In this document: positions 10,337 to 21,113 of the stretch, in pieces
How the letters are laid out: each line of letters starts with the position of its first letter
Position numbering within the stretch: the stretch's first letter is position 1
Assembly: GCA_001630475.1 (NCBI GenBank)
Contig: KV419406.1
Location: forward strand, 546,991-610,990
From: Sistotremastrum niveocremeum HHB9708
Lineage: Eukaryota; Basidiomycota; Agaricomycetes; Sistotremastrales; Sistotremastraceae
Length of the DNA stretch: 64,000 nt
Direction of reading: 5' to 3'
Made by a program: the position numbers and the translations under genes
Notes under the pieces: generated by a model
The model's database searches: none
Seen by the model: only the letters and a program-made list of their open reading frames with translations
What the model was told of the DNA's origin: nothing

Positions 10337-13300
10337 TTAATGCAAGGCGCGGATGAAGTGGAAGAAGTCAACGCTAGATGCGACGACGCCGTATTGATAA
10401 ATCTACATCAGTCAAGTGAGTACGATATCCCGAAGGAAGGAAACAGCGAGCGGACTTACATAATGTGATGCAACCCAACTTGAGAACAACGCTCGTTGAT
10501 AAGGCTCCGGTAGTCTCGTCAACAGCTCATCCAGACCTACTTCTTCCACCAACGTCTCCGGAATAGCACGCTTCATGACCGCCCTTCGACTCGGCACATC
10601 ATCGAACAGATCCGAAGCCTCCAACTCGGCTTGAAGATCGTTCAGCTTGCTCGAAAGTTCGTCGGAGATGAGTGTTCGAGCTTTCGCTCCCTTCAGTCTA
10701 TCAAACTCTTTCATGATACATTGGAATTCGGCCGCGGCATTTTCGCTGATCTTCTTCTGAATGTCGAGCACGTATTTCTGATAGAACGTCGATGGCTTCC
10801 CGTCCTTGAAGATCATCAGGTCCGTATACTGTTCATTCGAAAGCCCCAGGCCAGCGAGCACTTCGAGACTGGATGACGTAACACCGCCTGATCGAAGAAG
10901 ACGCAAACGCAAGTCTCGTCAGATATCATGTGGAAGCAATTCGGAAGCAATGACGTACCCTTGTTCGCGCTTGAGTCTTTGAACAGCACGACTTTCTTTT
11001 TCTCCAAGAAGATACGCGCTTGTTGTGTGAGGAAGAGATTAGCGCCTTCGACGATGTACTTGAAATGTGGTTTCCCATCGTGATCGACTAGCGCTGCGAC
11101 GTTCGAGATGTTTACAGCTTCCGGACTGGATACAGATTAGATCGTCACGAAGAAGATAGTGAAAGATGAGGGTACATACCGGCCGCCGCAGGGAACGAAT
11201 AGATCGGCTTTGAACCTCAAATGGGCACTGTTCCTGAAGTCCGTTCCATCCACGACCAGCTCGCCATCTATTTGAATAGTCAGGAATCACAGTAATCTTC
11301 AGAAGCGCGATACTCACGAGGTAGTCTGACGTCTTGATCTTCGACGAGAACCAAGTAGCCATCCTTGGACAATGTCGACTTATCGAAGTTCGCCACCGGT
11401 ACCCTCTTTTTCGCCAATCTCACGAGCTCCTGACGATCAAGTCCTTGAGGGTCCGCCAACACGCCCGAACCGTCGATTATCGCAATGGTCTTATCAGAGC
11501 TTAACAGAATCTCATCTAGGTACAGACGTGAGAATGAGCTTCGGTCAAGACTAAGGAAAAGGATAGATGGACGCACTGGAGCCAAGATCACCATCCGGAC
11601 CTCCTGTTTGGACTTTCGTGATTTCTTTCTCACGAAGACCGAAATGCTTGTAGATACCGACAACGTACTGTCGCACGGAGAGGGACGTCATACCATATCT
11701 AAACGTGAAAAAGCGTCATTAGCATATGCATTCGCATGTATGGGCGCGTGGTTGATAACCAAAGAGGGATGCGAAGAAGGGTTCAAGAGTCGTCTCGGAG
11801 AAAGAAGACTCGGAGGTCTTGACCACATATAGCTCGAAAGCACGTGTGGGGAAACATGCATGTAAACCTGCAATAGGCTGCTGCCACGCCACAAGGCTTA
11901 AACCAAATGCACCCTCAAAGGAGGCCGGCCAGGTGAAAGGAAGGAGGACCCAGCGAATCCGAGAAGAGAAGACGAAGAGAGAGGTACTTACGTGTCATGT
12001 GGAACACCTCCCAAATGTTCGGCACTCTTTCCTGTTGTGAATGACTTCCACCACGAAGAAGCTCCTCGTTCACGAGCATGCACTGATATCGAAAACGAAG
12101 CAAAAAGGATATCTTATCAGTACCCCAAGAATGATGCCTCGTAAAAAATAAGATTAGAACGCACAAGCTGCCCAATCCATCATGTCCGCCGTACCCTCTG
12201 AAAGTACGCGAAGCATCATTAGCATATGACTTGGTGGAATAAATCGACGCCCGACTCACCATCAGGTCCGAAGAATAACAATTCAGGTTTAGCGTAGAGG
12301 TCGACGATTGGCTCTTTAATGCCGGGCGACTGGCCAGGAATCAAAAGGTCGATAATAGAATCGACGTATTTCTCAAAGCAGAGTCTCGGATCAGCGCCTA
12401 GTCTATTCGTTCACAAATCCCAACGATGAGATTAAGCGAGTTAGATAACGCATAGCACTAATGACGAATATAGTGTACTTACGAAGGGAGTATAGTACCC
12501 TTCGCGCCACCCTCAGGGATATCCTTATTCTTGAGCGACTGTGTCGAAGCCAGGGCATAGTTCTCATCAAACCTATCATCCAACACGGATTAGCCACAAT
12601 TATATCATCCGAAGTGCTGATGTGGCGATCAGGGACTTACAGCATCCGTTGGTTGATCGAGTAGTTCCTGAAAAGCGGAGAATGACGTTAGAACGATTAT
12701 ATCACGGAGAGCGGAATGAGGGAATGGGAGTGATATGATGATCGACGCCACAGGGTCGTAGGCGGCACGGCATCCCGCTCGGAGTCTGATACAGCTCTCA
12801 AACACGCGTTCAGTGACTCGGTTGCAGTTACAGACAGCAAGTGCAGCGTCATGCGTGATGATCGAGGATCAGCTCGCCAAGCTTTTCCGCCGAGTCCAAG
12901 TTACCTGAGCCTCCCTCCGATCGAGCGTCGATCGGCGTGGCGGAACAGAAATGCAAAGCGGAGCACAACAATCAAACAAAAGACTCACTCTCGTGTCCTG
13001 GACCGAACGATCCGAATCCCACCTCTTGCGACATCTCTGAAGCGGATATGAAATCCTCTGAATTCAGACCCTGCACACGTAAATCAGCATCAGGCTCATC
13101 AAACTGACAATCAATGAGATGTACCGATGACGAAGAACATTCCGAATGGGGCGACGGGATATTCGATCTCGGGGAGGAAGGAGGGTTTGAGACGGAATGA
13201 AAGGGCTACTTTTGTTGGTTGATAGAAGTTGGTTTTGAGGACGTGTCTGAGCGGATTGATAAGTTAGTCTGAGAGGAGAGACTGGAGCGAGAATACGTAC

Positions 13301-14928
13301 TTGTTGAAGACCAGGAAGGACTCGATTATTTGGAAATCGTGTTTGTTCGGTACAGACTTTCGGATCTTATCGAAAAGCTCTTGGTCGGAGAGAGGTTGAT
13401 CTGTTCGGAGACGCTGATACGACAACGTCGGACTGCGCATCAAATCGTCAGGATCTCGCAAAAGCTGAACGAAGGAGAAAACGTACACTAGGGCACCTCG
13501 ATCCATCAGATTCGGATAATGCTCGACAGCAAAGTTCACGTAAAGCAGCCTGATCAGATCAGGATGTTTCTTAACAACCTGTTCAATCCCCTCTCTCGTA
13601 AACGTCTCCTCCCTAAACCTCCTCTTAATCCCGTTAAGGACTTCGGCATGACTGGGATTGCTCTCATCCAAGACATTTCGGAGAGCAGCGTAAGCTTGTC
13701 CGAGACGATTGCAGAAGTGTTGGGCGAATATCTGCCCGCAGTAGGCGTATGTAGCTTCTTGGACTGCGTGGCCTGAGCCGGAGCCGAAGAAGGGATTGTC
13801 GGGAAGACAGAAGAGAAGCGAGGCTTCCTTGACGACTTGGTGGATTGAGTGCTCGATGGGAGGTGCGGAGGAGTTAGGGAGGGGATTGAGGTAGAGGGCT
13901 AGAGTTGCCCATGAGAATTTCGCATAGTGGTGATACGTAAAGAATAAACACGTACAGATGATGGTGATCCCATTCGAAAACTGTTCGACGTATTTACGGT
14001 TTGAATAGAGACCGTAAAAGTGATAGAGGTCACTCAGAGCGCTGAAGAAGTGCTTGGTGCCACCCATTTTGTAGCCAATCACGATTCTTCTCTCTCTCGT
14101 TCCTTCGACTTCAAAGACGTCGATAACGGGACCAAATCTCTTCAAAACGCTGGACATGACTTCAGAGTAGATCTGAAGAGTATTCGCGGTGACACGAGAG
14201 AGGAACTGGGTATCCGAATAGTTTCGAATGTCGAAGGGGGCAGTCGGAGGTGGCAGAGGTGGAAAATGACATTTCGAGACGAAATAGCAACGCAATTGCT
14301 GCGAGCCATTAGAAGAGATAGATCCAGCTGAACGATACGTCTCAAGCCGGTACGCATGATCCTTCGTCGAGTCGTTCAAGAACGCAGAGTCGATTCTGGG
14401 TTGGCTGTTAGCACGCGAAAGTGAAAAAGACGAAGCGATGACGTACCTTTTTTCACAAGTAGCGCCCGGACCGTCGCTAGCACTAACACCAGGCGTGCTA
14501 GTATGAATGAACGTCGCATGACCATCTACGCCATCCTTGACGTTAGGCTCCACGACTTTCTCGAGGTCAATGACAAGATGATTAGGCTCGTGTCGCGTAT
14601 ACGCTAACACTTTCGCGCCATAGAGAGCGATGATATGGTTCGAGATCGCTTCGACTGATTCGTTCTGGAAATATGTATCGTCGATTCTGAGACTTGTGTA
14701 GAACCATTCGACTTCGCCTGATACGAGATCTGAGGGTAGGAATCCTGATTCTTGGATTTGTGCTAGGACTTGAGCTTTTTGAGCTGCTTTTCCGGCGAAG
14801 ACGGGAGAGGAATATCCTGGGACATTGGCGACTTTGTGTAATGAAGATGAAGACGAGGCAGGAGTTGAAGATTCGTAGACAGAATTAGGTACAGCGAGAT
14901 GCTTTTTAGCTGGAATGCCGTTCGACAT
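10337..14928 (-). CDS. GDH2: NAD-specific glutamate dehydrogenase (GDH2 type)
   Basis: Oxidatively deaminates glutamate to 2-oxoglutarate with NAD+, feeding carbon and ammonium from amino acids. Sixteen exons: 14928-14447, 14395-13956, 13898-13301, 13246-13125, 13070-12989, 12667-12641, 12572-12483, 12402-12260, 12197-12165, 12082-11992, 11698-11577, 11515-11318, 11267-11180, 11125-10959, 10887-10460 and 10402-10337. Together they encode 1058 aa, the usual size of the large fungal enzyme, with frame kept throughout. Family landmarks are CYFVSKCHF and YVEQFSNGITIISLYLNP in the N-terminal domain, FHIRFRDVARGGIRI, the catalytic-region KDIPEGGAKGTI at about residue 603, and the Rossmann-side GPDEGTADMMDWAA. 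The ending is GVVASSVDFFHF. Start chosen at ATG 14928 (MSNGIPAKK); the upstream extension has no ATG. Two introns (12988-12668, 321 nt; 11991-11699, 293 nt) are far longer than the rest. A decayed copy lies at 39.6-43.1 kb. Confidence 0.95.
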
Positions 14929-14990
14929 TGTAGGCGACAACGAGACGAACAAGTGGAGGAGAAGAGAAGAAAAGAGGTGGAAATGAAGGC

Positions 14991-15000
14991 GTTTTATATT
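14991..15000 (-). promoter_or_regulatory. TATA-like box of GDH2
   Basis: AATATAAAAC on the minus strand lies about 63-72 nt upstream of the GDH2 start codon, in an AG-rich (on the plus strand) leader. Assignment rests on position only. Confidence 0.35.
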
Positions 15001-15063
15001 TACCTCATTACGAGGGTTCCGGTCATTAGCTCCTCACTAGCCGCCGCATTACAACGCAGTTGA

Positions 15064-15555
15064 GCACAGCCCCTCTATGCCTCGACGCCGACCGCGACTG
15101 TTGCTAGCCGGACGCAAGACAACGCCTCCTCGGAACTTGACCGCCCTCTGGATCTCATCCATGATCCGCTCCCGTACTCGTCGCGCTCTTTCGACGCACA
15201 CGGACCATGGATCATCATCAGATTCATCCAATCGACTCTCACTCTCAGGCCTCAGGGCTGAAATGCATCGAAAGTCTTACATATTCAAGACACACTAGTT
15301 CCTGAAATAAACGTACAGCCTTCATTAGCAACCAATTAGCCAAGCTAAGCACGACACTCACCCCAGGTCCCCAGATTCCCCAACTCAAAGTCTTAGCGCT
15401 AGACGCTACAACCCCAACCAAGACCCCAACCTTCCTGCCCGCTCAGGCTATTCTAGACTTCATCAGAATCATCAACTTGAACGTGCTTCTCCCACCAAAT
15501 GACGAGAGTCTAGCTCAAACGTTCGCGACTATCACCGCTTCACTCATACTGTAAA
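15064..15555 (+). pseudogene. unrecognised gene remnant
   Basis: Two coding-like pieces occur on the plus strand upstream of GDH2. The first, about 15064-15260, contains LDLIHDPLPYSSRSFDAHG and FIQSTLTLRPQ. The second, about 15310-15555, contains PQIPQLKVLALDATTPTK and FLPAQAILDFIRIINLNVLL and ends in a TAA. No canonical splice donor joins them in frame, and no start codon context is clear. The leucine pattern and the 'LKVL.LDA' segment resemble LRR or F-box-type fungal proteins, but I cannot assign a family. Confidence 0.3.
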
Positions 15556-18500
15556 CGATGCAGATCCTGACTTCGGCGGCAAGTTGAAGGTTCGGCCCTC
15601 TCGTCGGCGCCCCGAAACAATATCCAATGCACTTTCACCTCACCTTGTGACCTCCATCTTCGAGTCAATATCTCTCACACATCCACATTCCAGAACACCC
15701 CCTCCAAAAATCAGGCGATATTTCTCGCAGTGTCACACGGCACACCACGGCGAGCGCAGCACCTAGCACCTGCCTACACCGAACACTTTCGGGGCCATTT
15801 TACCGTTTCCAAAATTTCACGTTCACCCTCCGAAATTCACACAATATTCGATCAATCACCCGAACATCTGAACACCTGAGCACATTGCATATTGCGAAAC
15901 ACAGGGCCTCCTCAGGACCATCTCACCACCAGGATCCCTCCCTTGAAATCCCTACAAATATATTCCAAATAGACGCCGACGTCGAACGGTGATTTAGACG
16001 CCCGGATTGCCCGAATCGCCGTTCGCCGAGCTCGGTCTTCGCCGACCCGGACCCGGACCAAGACCGAGCGCCGAGCAATATACATGGCGCCGAGTTCCGC
16101 ACTTGAAAATTCTAAATCCAAAACCCGGCGTTGGAGTCGATTTCGGACGGGAGACGCAAGACACTCTAACGCCTATGCACTATGCGCTCCATCCTGGATC
16201 CTGAAGTCCTGAACGCAGCTATGGCTTTCCCTTAATTTGCATTCAATATAAATGCTAGCGCTGAGTAGGAACTGGTGAGTCGTCATACGACTAGGTACCT
16301 TACCCCGCATTTACGATCATTGTCTAATTTGAGTTAGATTGATTTTATTCCGAGATCTAACACAAGCCCGCGCGCGTGCTCGACGCTCGTCCACTCGGAG
16401 TCGTTGGATCTGGTATCTCGCGTATTTTCTATGTCCCTATTTTCCTGGATATCTGTGCTCCGCCGGCCTGACAGTCTGCTTACTGGCAATATCAAGACCG
16501 CCTTTTCAGGCTCATCAAACGTGTGGAAGCAGCAGTAAAACAACCAGCGCTGTAAGGGAATGGCACCGCCATCCTAAGGTCCTAAGGATCCATAAACCGC
16601 CGTCAAACTCGAACACAAATAATCGTTTCCGTGACTCCGCCCCGACAAGTCCCAAACTACCCAGATCCAGAATCTGAACTTGAATCTGACCAGATCTCTC
16701 TTTATCTCTCTCTGTCTATCTGCAATCTACCCGAGCTCCACCAAGATCCAACTAAAGTCAGATCTCATCCAGATCCCTCATATCGCCCGGAGCCGACTCC
16801 CAAAAAAGCCTCGGTCGATCGTATCAACGCTTAAATCCCAATCTCGCATCTCATATCTCCGCTGAATTCCCCTGGATACCCTATGCTTAGTATCCTGTCT
16901 AACAACACCAATCCCAACCTCTTCATTATATCTCGAATATCACGAGCCTTTTCTTTGTTTAAACGATCGATTCTGGAATGTTGAAGGTGCAAGCGCTGGC
17001 GGTTGATTCGTCGGTGTTGGGGATGGATATGGAAGGAGGATGAGGCAATGGCCGACTCAACGCCTGTGGCTGTGTTGATCTCGACTCTAGTATTGGTCTC
17101 ATGACGCATGATGTATGGTGTGATTCGGAAAGTATGTGTGATCCTGGGTAGGGATGATAATCCAATGTTGATCCGGTGTGAGTCGCCAATTGGCTCGCGA
17201 TGAGTGTAGTGTAGGTATTATTTAGAGGGTGAATGTGAACGTGATTATGATCGAGTATAATTTTGGTAATGTGACTAACACCAGGACTGCTACCAGACGC
17301 TCGAGTGTTGGTGCTGGCAATTCAGCGATTTGTTATTCGTCGTTCTATGGTCCAAGGAGATCGCCGTCTGCGCATATATCATAATCATCTGCTCGAAGTG
17401 CCTGCTGTCAGTGTCATGATCACATGCAATCTTACACTCAATACAAGTAGATCGAGTTCCTGGGTTATGCACATGAATCTCGACATTAACACGACATTCG
17501 ACAAGCTGTTGATTCTTCGGTATAAATGTAATAATCCATTCTCAAGATGCGTCATAACCCCAGATCAACCACCAGATCAACCAATAATCATCTGTCCTGT
17601 CCAGCGTATTCACACGCGCGATCTAGACTCCGAACCACTGAAATCATCGACTCAACGCCCGGCGGTGCCTGACTCTTCCATTCCCGACTTCTTTCGGCAA
17701 GCACATACGCGTGCGCAGTAAATCGTAATCTCAGGCTCACGGATGATTACCCCAGGGAGGTCATTATTTTATAATCCATCAAGAATTGAAGAATTCGAGA
17801 CAATAAATCGTCATCCATCAAGATGCTATTGGAAGCTATGTTATGATCTACGCATACATCGCTTAATATACCACTCCTATTACTGGACGCCTCTCGCCAA
17901 ATCCCACCCATCATGCATCATCTCATGACGTTTTTGACCCTGATCCTGAGTCAGGGTTGATTCGCTCTCTTGTTCGTCCCAGTCTCGTGTTATGGGATTA
18001 TATTCATCATTACGGTACCACTGATCCTTTCCACCAAATAGTCGAATAATGGCACAAACGTGCTGCACGCGCTATAACACCATACGAAGACTAGTATCAG
18101 AAGCTCAAGCACATCGAATCCGGGGGTCTAATGCATTCCCTATTGTACTAGGCTATTACGAGTACTATTAAGACTAGTGAAGATCGTTTGTACCCTCGAA
18201 GCTTAATGACCTGAACTGAGGTGAGTCTGATCTTCAGATTCAGAGCGCTCTTTGATAAACACGCGGTAGATTTCTATTTGCATCCATTCACAGACTAGAC
18301 TAGTCAAGAGACTAGTTCCGGTGTACCCTCATTCAAATTCAAATTCGAATATGTCTGAGGATCGTCTGGCACATATCCGGATCCCAGCATTAATATTGTC
18401 ACCCGTACACGTCGAAATAGAAATTCAACTGCCTCTACGAGCGTCGAGCGTGAGGACTACGATATTGATGATCCCTCTACCGGATAATCACGATCACTCA

Positions 18501-19362
18501 GAGCAGAGTACATAAGTGACTCAATACATCAATACTATGCATCAATACCGTACATCATTCACTGGCAAATAAACGCATGTAACGTCATCTCCTGGCACAA
18601 ACCTATTCCTTTCATGACGAAATTCGATCACGAAGACTCGAAGACTCGTCAAAAGCAAAGAGCGCTCCGACTCGGAAACGCAACGCGTGCCAGCTTTCCA
18701 CTCTCATACATTGCTCTCATACGTAGAGAGCCCAACTCTGAATTTGCATTTGCTTCCGAGTCCTGGACCGAGAGCAGTGCTATACCCCCGCCGAACTTAC
18801 TAGTAATTACGGCACGGCCCCGGCGACGCTGGCGTCGATCAGTTTATTGAATACAGAATAGAATAGCCGAGACGTCGGATATCCTGACTCCCGAGTCCTG
18901 AGTATATTTTTGAGTTTAGACCGACTGACAGGCTGAGATCGCGTGACCTCACTTGACCTGCTTCCAGGCTGACAAGTTCCCATGGAGAGTTACGAGCACA
19001 AGGACGACTCACTCGGATCTTACTAGCTTCGAAACGAATCCAGGGCGCAAAGGAGGTAGTTGGGAGAAGGGCAAAATGATATTGCACAGAGAATGACACG
19101 AATATGACGAGACGAGAAAGTGAGGAAATGGGAAGGGAAAGGGATGATATATATATACATATGTGATTAGATAATGAATCTAGGACCAATGAGACGATGA
19201 GACGATGAGTTGAATATGCCAATGGAGAGGGATGAGGATGCGATGATGATACAATCATATCGAAACAGAAGCAGGCAAGCCCGAAAACAAGAAACAAATA
19301 AAAGCAAAGACAAGAAAAAGAAAATAAACCGAAAAATCGAGCGGGAAGGGAGGGAAGGGGTG
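15556..19362. other. long intergenic stretch, nothing supported
   Basis: No open frame here has a recognisable domain, good splice sites or consistent coding bias on either strand. The stretch contains simple dinucleotide tracts (for example TATATATACATA near 19150) and AT-rich patches, but no transposon ends or RNA genes that I could recognise. Confidence 0.6.
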
Positions 19363-20109
19363 CTAGCATTCACCCTTCCTCGCAAGGACTCTCGTCCTTA
19401 CACTCCTCTGACTCTTCCCCCCGCCCAGTCCGCCAAGACCGGTAAGAGAAGAGACGGTGTTCACAGGAGCTTCGATAGAGCTTATACTCGTAAGTGTGAG
19501 GTCTACACCTGCTGAGCGGATCGAGTCGAGCCATTGTTCGACGTGATTACTCGTATGTCCATGACTATGTCCGTGATGATTACCATGGCTATGAGGATGG
19601 GATGGGGGAAGGGAATGGGGATGGGGATGGGGATGGGAGATGTCACGGGTGTCGTGCGAGGTTGATGATGTAAGAGGGAGGGATACATGAGGGTGAGGGA
19701 TTTGGGCTTGGGTGAGGTGAAGGTGAGGACGACAAGCGGGTTGTGAAGCGGTAAGGGTTGCGGTTGTAACAGGGACGGGGACGCAGGGTAGATGCGTAGG
19801 GGATGGTGTGTAAGAGGGAGAGGGAGAGGATTTTGGAAGGGGAGATGGAGCGTGGATCGTGTGGTAGAGTGTTTCTGATGAACCCGAACCCGAGCCTGAG
19901 TTGGATGATTCTTCAGCGTCGTCGGTTTCGAACAAGTCTAGTTCGGAGTCTTCTTCTTCGTTTTCGTCGACGTCTTCATCAACATCATCGACATAATCGA
20001 CGTCTTCACCGCCGTCCTCAAAGACAGAGTTGTCGGTAGAGGAGGCAGAGGATGTAGAGAGGGATTGAATTTTGGACCATAAATCGTGTAGAGCGTGTCC
20101 TCTCGACAT
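19363..20109 (-). CDS. hypothetical acidic, His/Pro/Ser-rich protein
   Basis: Single open frame of 248 aa from ATG 20109 (MSRGHALHDLWSKIQS) to TAG. The frame stays open upstream for about 14 codons without an ATG, so a 5' exon may exist. After a short folded-looking start, residues about 28-65 are strongly acidic (EDGGEDVDYVDDVDEDVDE). Then come Ser- and Pro-rich segments and a His-rich block (HPHPHPHS ... HSHGNHHGHSHGH) at about residues 160-190. The C-terminal 55 residues look structured (EQWLDSIRSAGVDL and GGLGGGKSQRSVRTR). The His-rich block could bind metal, but low-complexity composition alone does not prove it. The family is not recognised. It is transcribed divergently from the lipase gene. 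Confidence 0.55.
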   Translation of the reverse strand: MSRGHALHDLWSKIQSLSTSSASSTDNSVFEDGGEDVDYVDDVDEDVDENEEEDSELDLFETDDAEESSNSGSGSGSSETLYHTIHAPSPLPKSSPSPSYTPSPTHLPCVPVPVTTATLTASQPACRPHLHLTQAQIPHPHVSLPLTSSTSHDTRDISHPHPHPHSLPPSHPHSHGNHHGHSHGHTSNHVEQWLDSIRSAGVDLTLTSISSIEAPVNTVSSLTGLGGLGGGKSQRSVRTRVLARKGEC

Positions 20110-20457
20110 GGCAAAGAGGAATCTCCGATGATCCTCTTCAGCCGTATGCAAGTTCGTATGCTGTGTACTCCCAGTACACGTCGATACAGTCTACACATAT
20201 CCCTCATGAGTACCAATACTATCCCAGAATAAAGGAGGGACATACGGAAAAGCCTCGAGGGGGAAGAGCGATACCGGACGTCATAGTTCACAACAACCGT
20301 GGAACGTGGAATGGAATGGATAGTGTAGAGTACGAAGAATGGAGTACGGAGAGTGGATGAAGATGGGGACTCGCGCAATTCACGCAAAGGAGCAGAGGAG
20401 AAAGGAGACAAGAGCGGAATGAGGAGAGACTCGGAACGAGGAGGTGGAGTTCATATA

Positions 20458-21113
20458 ACGTCCTTTTCTCGGTGGGAAACATGCCTTTACCTCTTTTGGG
20501 AACTCCGAGGTCTCCTGGAGAATTTTGACGACGGGGAGAGGATTGCCTTATGGGGAGTTTTGGGAGTATCCCTGAGATTAATCTTGATGGACACGAGTGA
20601 TTGAGCCCGTCATAATCATTGCACGAGAGTCGTTGACGCTCTCGGAGGTCTCCTCGCCGTCGCCGTTCCGACTCAACGTCCGACGCGAGGTGACGACTAT
20701 CGATGCACCTCGTCCTCTCCGACTCTTTACTCGCGCTCATTCGACGCATTATTACGCTCTTGTCTTTTCGAGTCCATCAGAATGTTAATGTCACGTCATC
20801 CATCACTCTTCCAACAGGCTCTGGCTCGCTCTCAGGCTTGGGACGAACTAGCGCTAAATCCGGATCTCGAGTTCTGACGCTCTCGTCATCGTCTGCCTCA
20901 TCGTCCTCATCGTCCTCATCCTCGAGCGCGACGTCGAGCACATCGACAAAACATGTCCCGACAACCTCCTCACCCCCGCCTCACTCCAACTCCTCATCCT
21001 CGAGCTCGTCGACCCCTTCGCCCTCATCTCCGAACCCCTCCCCACCTCCAAACTCCTCTTCGTCTTCATCGCCCAGCTCGCCTCCGCCTCGCTCCCCAAT
21101 CCAATCCCTAATG
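20458..21113 (+). pseudogene. cryptic gene remnant overlapping the lipase 5' region
   Basis: In frames different from the lipase there is a run of ordinary-looking, non-repetitive protein sequence. Positions about 20458-20604 encode LFWELRGLLENFDDGERIAL. Positions 20629-20874 encode SFDALLRSCLFESIRMLM and ALARSQAWDELALNPDLEF, then hit a TGA. In the overlapping frame from 20870 the reading carries on naturally as SDALVIVCLIVL ... ERDVEHIDKTCPDNLLTPAS ... LVDPFALISEPL. A two-base deletion at about 20874 would explain the break. The alpha-helical, leucine-rich character resembles an armadillo/HEAT-type protein, but I do not recognise a family. In the lipase frame the same DNA reads as poly-Ser. 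Confidence 0.4.

Noticed and set aside
10412-10459. Short alternative C-terminus of GDH2 reading into the last intron
   Set aside because: Splicing at GTAAGT...GATGTAG restores the conserved GVVASSVDFFHF ending, so the read-through is an artefact of ignoring the intron.
13899-13955. Hydrophobic insert in GDH2 read through an in-frame region
   Set aside because: The 57-nt stretch has perfect splice sites, and its removal restores the family sequence NGITIISLYLNP, so it is an intron.
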